A stretch of 64,000 bases of DNA. It comes from Mucilaginibacter mallensis (GTDB lineage: Bacteria > Bacteroidota > Bacteroidia > Sphingobacteriales > Sphingobacteriaceae). Below are positions 61,513 through 64,000 of this stretch, in pieces. The stretch is from positions 1,116,001 to 1,180,000 of the forward strand of contig NZ_LT629740.1 in NCBI RefSeq assembly GCF_900105165.1. Direction: 5' to 3'. Within the stretch, counting starts at the first letter, position 1. Every line of letters begins with the position of its first letter. The position numbers and the translations under genes are program-made. The notes under the pieces were generated by a model. That model was not told the origin of the DNA, ran no database searches, and saw only the letters and a list, made by a program, of their open reading frames with translations.

Positions 61513-63729
61513 ATGATCAAATTTAAAATATTGCTTGCTGTTTCGGCATTATTAGTATTTAACATAGCTAAAGCAGGTGTCCCTGTTCAGCAGTTGAAGC
61601 TATGGTATAACCACCCCGCTGAAAAATGGGATGCAGAAGCTTTGCCCATAGGTAATGGCCGTATGGGGGCTATGTTGTTTGGCGGGATCAAGACGGAGCG
61701 CATTCAATTTAATGAACAAAGCCTTTGGAGTGGTGACAATAATTGGGATGGTGACTATGAAACCGGGGATCATGGATTTGGTTCGTACCGCAATTTTGGC
61801 GAGTTTGTTGTAGATTTTAACCATGTTGATGTTGCTACAGAATATGAGCGGTCTTTAAATATCACTACAGGTATTCATACTACATCGTTTAAAATAAACG
61901 GGGTCAGGTTTTTTCGCGAGGCATTTGCCAGTCATCCCGACCAAGTGATTGTTTTTAAATATACAGCGAGTGAAAAAGCTGCACTATCCGGAAGCATTTC
62001 AATGACTTCGGCACAGGGAGCAATTAGCATAACAAATAAGGATGGGATAAGCTTTGCAAGTGAGATGCCAAATAAACTAAAGTACGCTGCAAAGTTGAAC
62101 TTTGAACATGAGGGCGGTGAGGTTTATGTTGAAGGGGATAGGCTGGTGTTTAAAAACTGCAATACGATTATTATCTATTTAGATGCACGCACTAATTATA
62201 AACCTGATTATAATGCAGGATGGCGCGGTGCTGACCCGATGTCAATAATTGAAAAAGAAGCACGCAATGCACAACAATTGGGGTTTCAGAAACTGAAAGC
62301 ACGGCATATTAATGATATTACCCGCCTTACTACAGCTGCTACTATTGATGTTGGAAAAACAGCGGCAGATATCAGCGCAATGCCTACAGATATTCGTTTG
62401 AAAAAATATGCGGCCGGTGGCCAGGATCCGGATTTGGAGGAAACTATGTTTCAATACGGACGTTATCTCCTGGTAAGCTCGTCCCGACCGGGAGGGCTGC
62501 CTGCCAATTTGCAGGGCTTATGGAATAATAGTAACACACCGGCGTGGGCTAGTGATTATCACAATAATATCAACATTCAAATGAATTATTGGGCTGCAGA
62601 ATCTACTAACCTGTCTGAGTGCCATATCCCTTTGATCGATTTTATAGTTGCGGCGGAAGAGCCTTGCCGGATTGCAACACGTAAAGCATTCGGAGAAAAG
62701 ACCCGGGGTTGGACGGCCCGTACCAGTCAAAATATTTTTGGCGGAAATGGCTGGGAATGGAATATACCTTCAAGTGCCTGGTATGCACATCATGTTTTTG
62801 AACATTGGGCATTTACAAATGATACGGTTTACCTGAAAAATACTGCTTATCCCATACTGAAAGAAATTTGCGAGTATTGGGAAGATCGTTTGAAGGTAAT
62901 GCCCGACGGAACATTGATGGTTCCCAATGGATGGTCGCCTGAACATGGTCCAAGGGAAGATGGGGTGATGCACGACCAGCAATTGGTATGGGATCTCTTT
63001 CAAAATTATCTTGACGCGTCGGCAGCATTGAACATTGATCGGGATTATCAAATTAAAGTGGCAACCATGCAAGCCCATCTTGCGCCAAATAAGATTGGTA
63101 AATGGGGGCAATTACAAGAATGGCAGACCGATAGGGATGACCCGGATGATCAGCACCGTCATACATCGCACCTCTTCGCGGTTTACCCTGGTCGTCAAAT
63201 CAATATGATCAAAACACCGGAACTGGCAAAGGCTGCTATTATCTCATTGAGGAGTCGAAGTGGTAATTATGGAAAAAATATAAATACTCCTTTTACGGTC
63301 GAATCAACAGTTGGAGACAGTCGCCGTTCATGGACATGGCCCTGGCGGTGCGCGCTTTGGGCCCGATTAGGAGAAGGCGAAAAAGCAGGTATGATGATCA
63401 GGGGATTACTTACCTATAATACATTGCCAAACCTTTTCACAAATCATCCTCCGTTTCAGATGGATGGAAACTTTGGTATTACCGGGGCTATAGCAGAAAT
63501 GCTTTTGCAGAGTCAAAATGGAGAAATACAATTATTACCGGCCATTCCAAAAGAATGGGCTGCCGAAGGATCCTTTAATGGGCTTAAAGCACGTGGTGGA
63601 TTTACAGTTAATTGTAAATGGCTTAATGGCAAAGTGATCACTTATCAAGTTTATTCTGAAAAGCCTGTAAAGGTTAAGCTTCGGATAAATGGTCAGGTTA
63701 AGGAGATTGTATCATCTCGTTTTAAATGA
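61513..63729 (+). CDS. Glycoside hydrolase family 95 enzyme (alpha-L-fucosidase/alpha-L-galactosidase)
   Basis: GH95 enzymes remove terminal alpha-1,2-L-fucose or alpha-L-galactose by inversion. The 738-residue protein has a signal peptide ending AKAG, a beta-sandwich (LKLWYNHPAEKWDAEALPIGNGRMGAM), and the (alpha/alpha)6 barrel. Key residues seen in the Bifidobacterium family founder are present: Asn352 and Asn354 in NNINIQMNYW, Glu477 in GWSPEHGP, Asp651 in QMDGNFGI. A C-terminal beta domain closes it. It follows the unassigned glycosidase gene by 76 bases. Its presence suggests that the locus targets a fucose- or L-galactose-bearing glycan. Confidence 0.93.
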   Translation: MIKFKILLAVSALLVFNIAKAGVPVQQLKLWYNHPAEKWDAEALPIGNGRMGAMLFGGIKTERIQFNEQSLWSGDNNWDGDYETGDHGFGSYRNFGEFVVDFNHVDVATEYERSLNITTGIHTTSFKINGVRFFREAFASHPDQVIVFKYTASEKAALSGSISMTSAQGAISITNKDGISFASEMPNKLKYAAKLNFEHEGGEVYVEGDRLVFKNCNTIIIYLDARTNYKPDYNAGWRGADPMSIIEKEARNAQQLGFQKLKARHINDITRLTTAATIDVGKTAADISAMPTDIRLKKYAAGGQDPDLEETMFQYGRYLLVSSSRPGGLPANLQGLWNNSNTPAWASDYHNNINIQMNYWAAESTNLSECHIPLIDFIVAAEEPCRIATRKAFGEKTRGWTARTSQNIFGGNGWEWNIPSSAWYAHHVFEHWAFTNDTVYLKNTAYPILKEICEYWEDRLKVMPDGTLMVPNGWSPEHGPREDGVMHDQQLVWDLFQNYLDASAALNIDRDYQIKVATMQAHLAPNKIGKWGQLQEWQTDRDDPDDQHRHTSHLFAVYPGRQINMIKTPELAKAAIISLRSRSGNYGKNINTPFTVESTVGDSRRSWTWPWRCALWARLGEGEKAGMMIRGLLTYNTLPNLFTNHPPFQMDGNFGITGAIAEMLLQSQNGEIQLLPAIPKEWAAEGSFNGLKARGGFTVNCKWLNGKVITYQVYSEKPVKVKLRINGQVKEIVSSRFK

Positions 63730-63842
63730 AGATTATGAGCGGCTTGTCTTTTAAATTATTTATTGTTTTTCCGAAGGCTATAGCGTCAATCCATTGTATA
63801 TGTTGCATTTAACCTATAAAATATACAGTAATTAAAAATAAA

Positions 63843-64000
63843 ATGAATAGACCTTTTTTGCTTTTATCGTCAATATTCGCTTTTTTCTACCTGACGTTTA
63901 ATGTTCACCAACGAGCTGCCGCGGCCGAAATCGGCATTCCCAGGGTGAATCAGCATAACAATCGTATCAGCAATTCATATTTGACTGTGGCCTTTAACCC
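63843..64000 (+). CDS. Start of a further secreted protein (truncated by window end)
   Basis: An ATG at 63843 opens a frame that runs out of the window, giving 52 residues. The first 25 are hydrophobic (FLLLSSIFAFFYLTFNV), a signal peptide, followed by AAAAEIGIPRVNQHNNRISN. It probably belongs to the same locus as GH95, 113 bases upstream. The family cannot be told from this part. Confidence 0.6.
   Translation, partial: MNRPFLLLSSIFAFFYLTFNVHQRAAAAEIGIPRVNQHNNRISNSYLTVAFN

Overview
The window comes from a Bacteroidota chromosome, most likely a Sphingobacteriaceae member of the Pedobacter/Mucilaginibacter kind. The evidence is a PorW/SprE-type lipoprotein, SusC/SusD with FecI/FecR regulators, an STN-bearing TonB transducer, an ArgE-type deacetylase near argH, ftsK next to lolA, many periplasmic glycoside hydrolases, and start sites with little Shine-Dalgarno signal. 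The genus is inferred from gene content only. No rRNA, tRNA, CRISPR array or transposase was recognised.

Layout. 1-7.8 kb: type IX secretion lipoprotein (cut by the window edge), a class A penicillin-binding protein, a four-helix-bundle gene enclosed by long inverted repeats, uvrC, and a small anchored protein. 8-14.4 kb: a GH2 enzyme behind a 52-codon membrane peptide, a GH35 enzyme, and a secreted amidase. 14.5-17.8 kb: a compact operon of ArsR/SdpR-type repressor, SdpI-type protein, alpha/beta hydrolase and class A beta-lactamase, led by a palindromic operator. 17.8-24.9 kb: methyltransferase, NPP-type phosphodiesterase, GH5, a two-domain esterase, a lipoprotein, and a metallo-hydrolase pair. 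24.9-36.1 kb: two large copies of a dispersed non-coding repeat around a lipocalin-like lipoprotein, lolA-ftsK, an ankyrin protein, an M1 peptidase and an amine oxidase, then GH8. 36.4-39.7 kb: ArgE-type deacetylase and argH, with a lipoprotein between. 39.7-46.4 kb: thioredoxin-like lipoprotein, two paralogous JmjC/cupin proteins, fasciclin protein, hemW, and a double NTF2-like protein.

The last 17 kb (46.8-64 kb) is a polysaccharide utilisation locus. In order it holds two LacI-type palindromes, an ECF sigma factor, a FecR anti-sigma factor, two hairpins, STN-SusC, SusD, a terminator, three large secreted proteins that look like TIM-barrel glycosidases but that I cannot place in a named family, a GH95 enzyme with its catalytic residues intact, and the start of another exported protein. 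The expected logic is substrate binding at SusCD, STN contact with FecR, release of the sigma factor, and induction of the downstream enzymes.

Intergenic DNA is rich in palindromic repeats: REP-like units, a 180-bp core shared by three copies of a larger element, and octamer arrays. The most unusual single unit is the four-helix-bundle gene whose downstream inverted repeat contains the start codon of uvrC.
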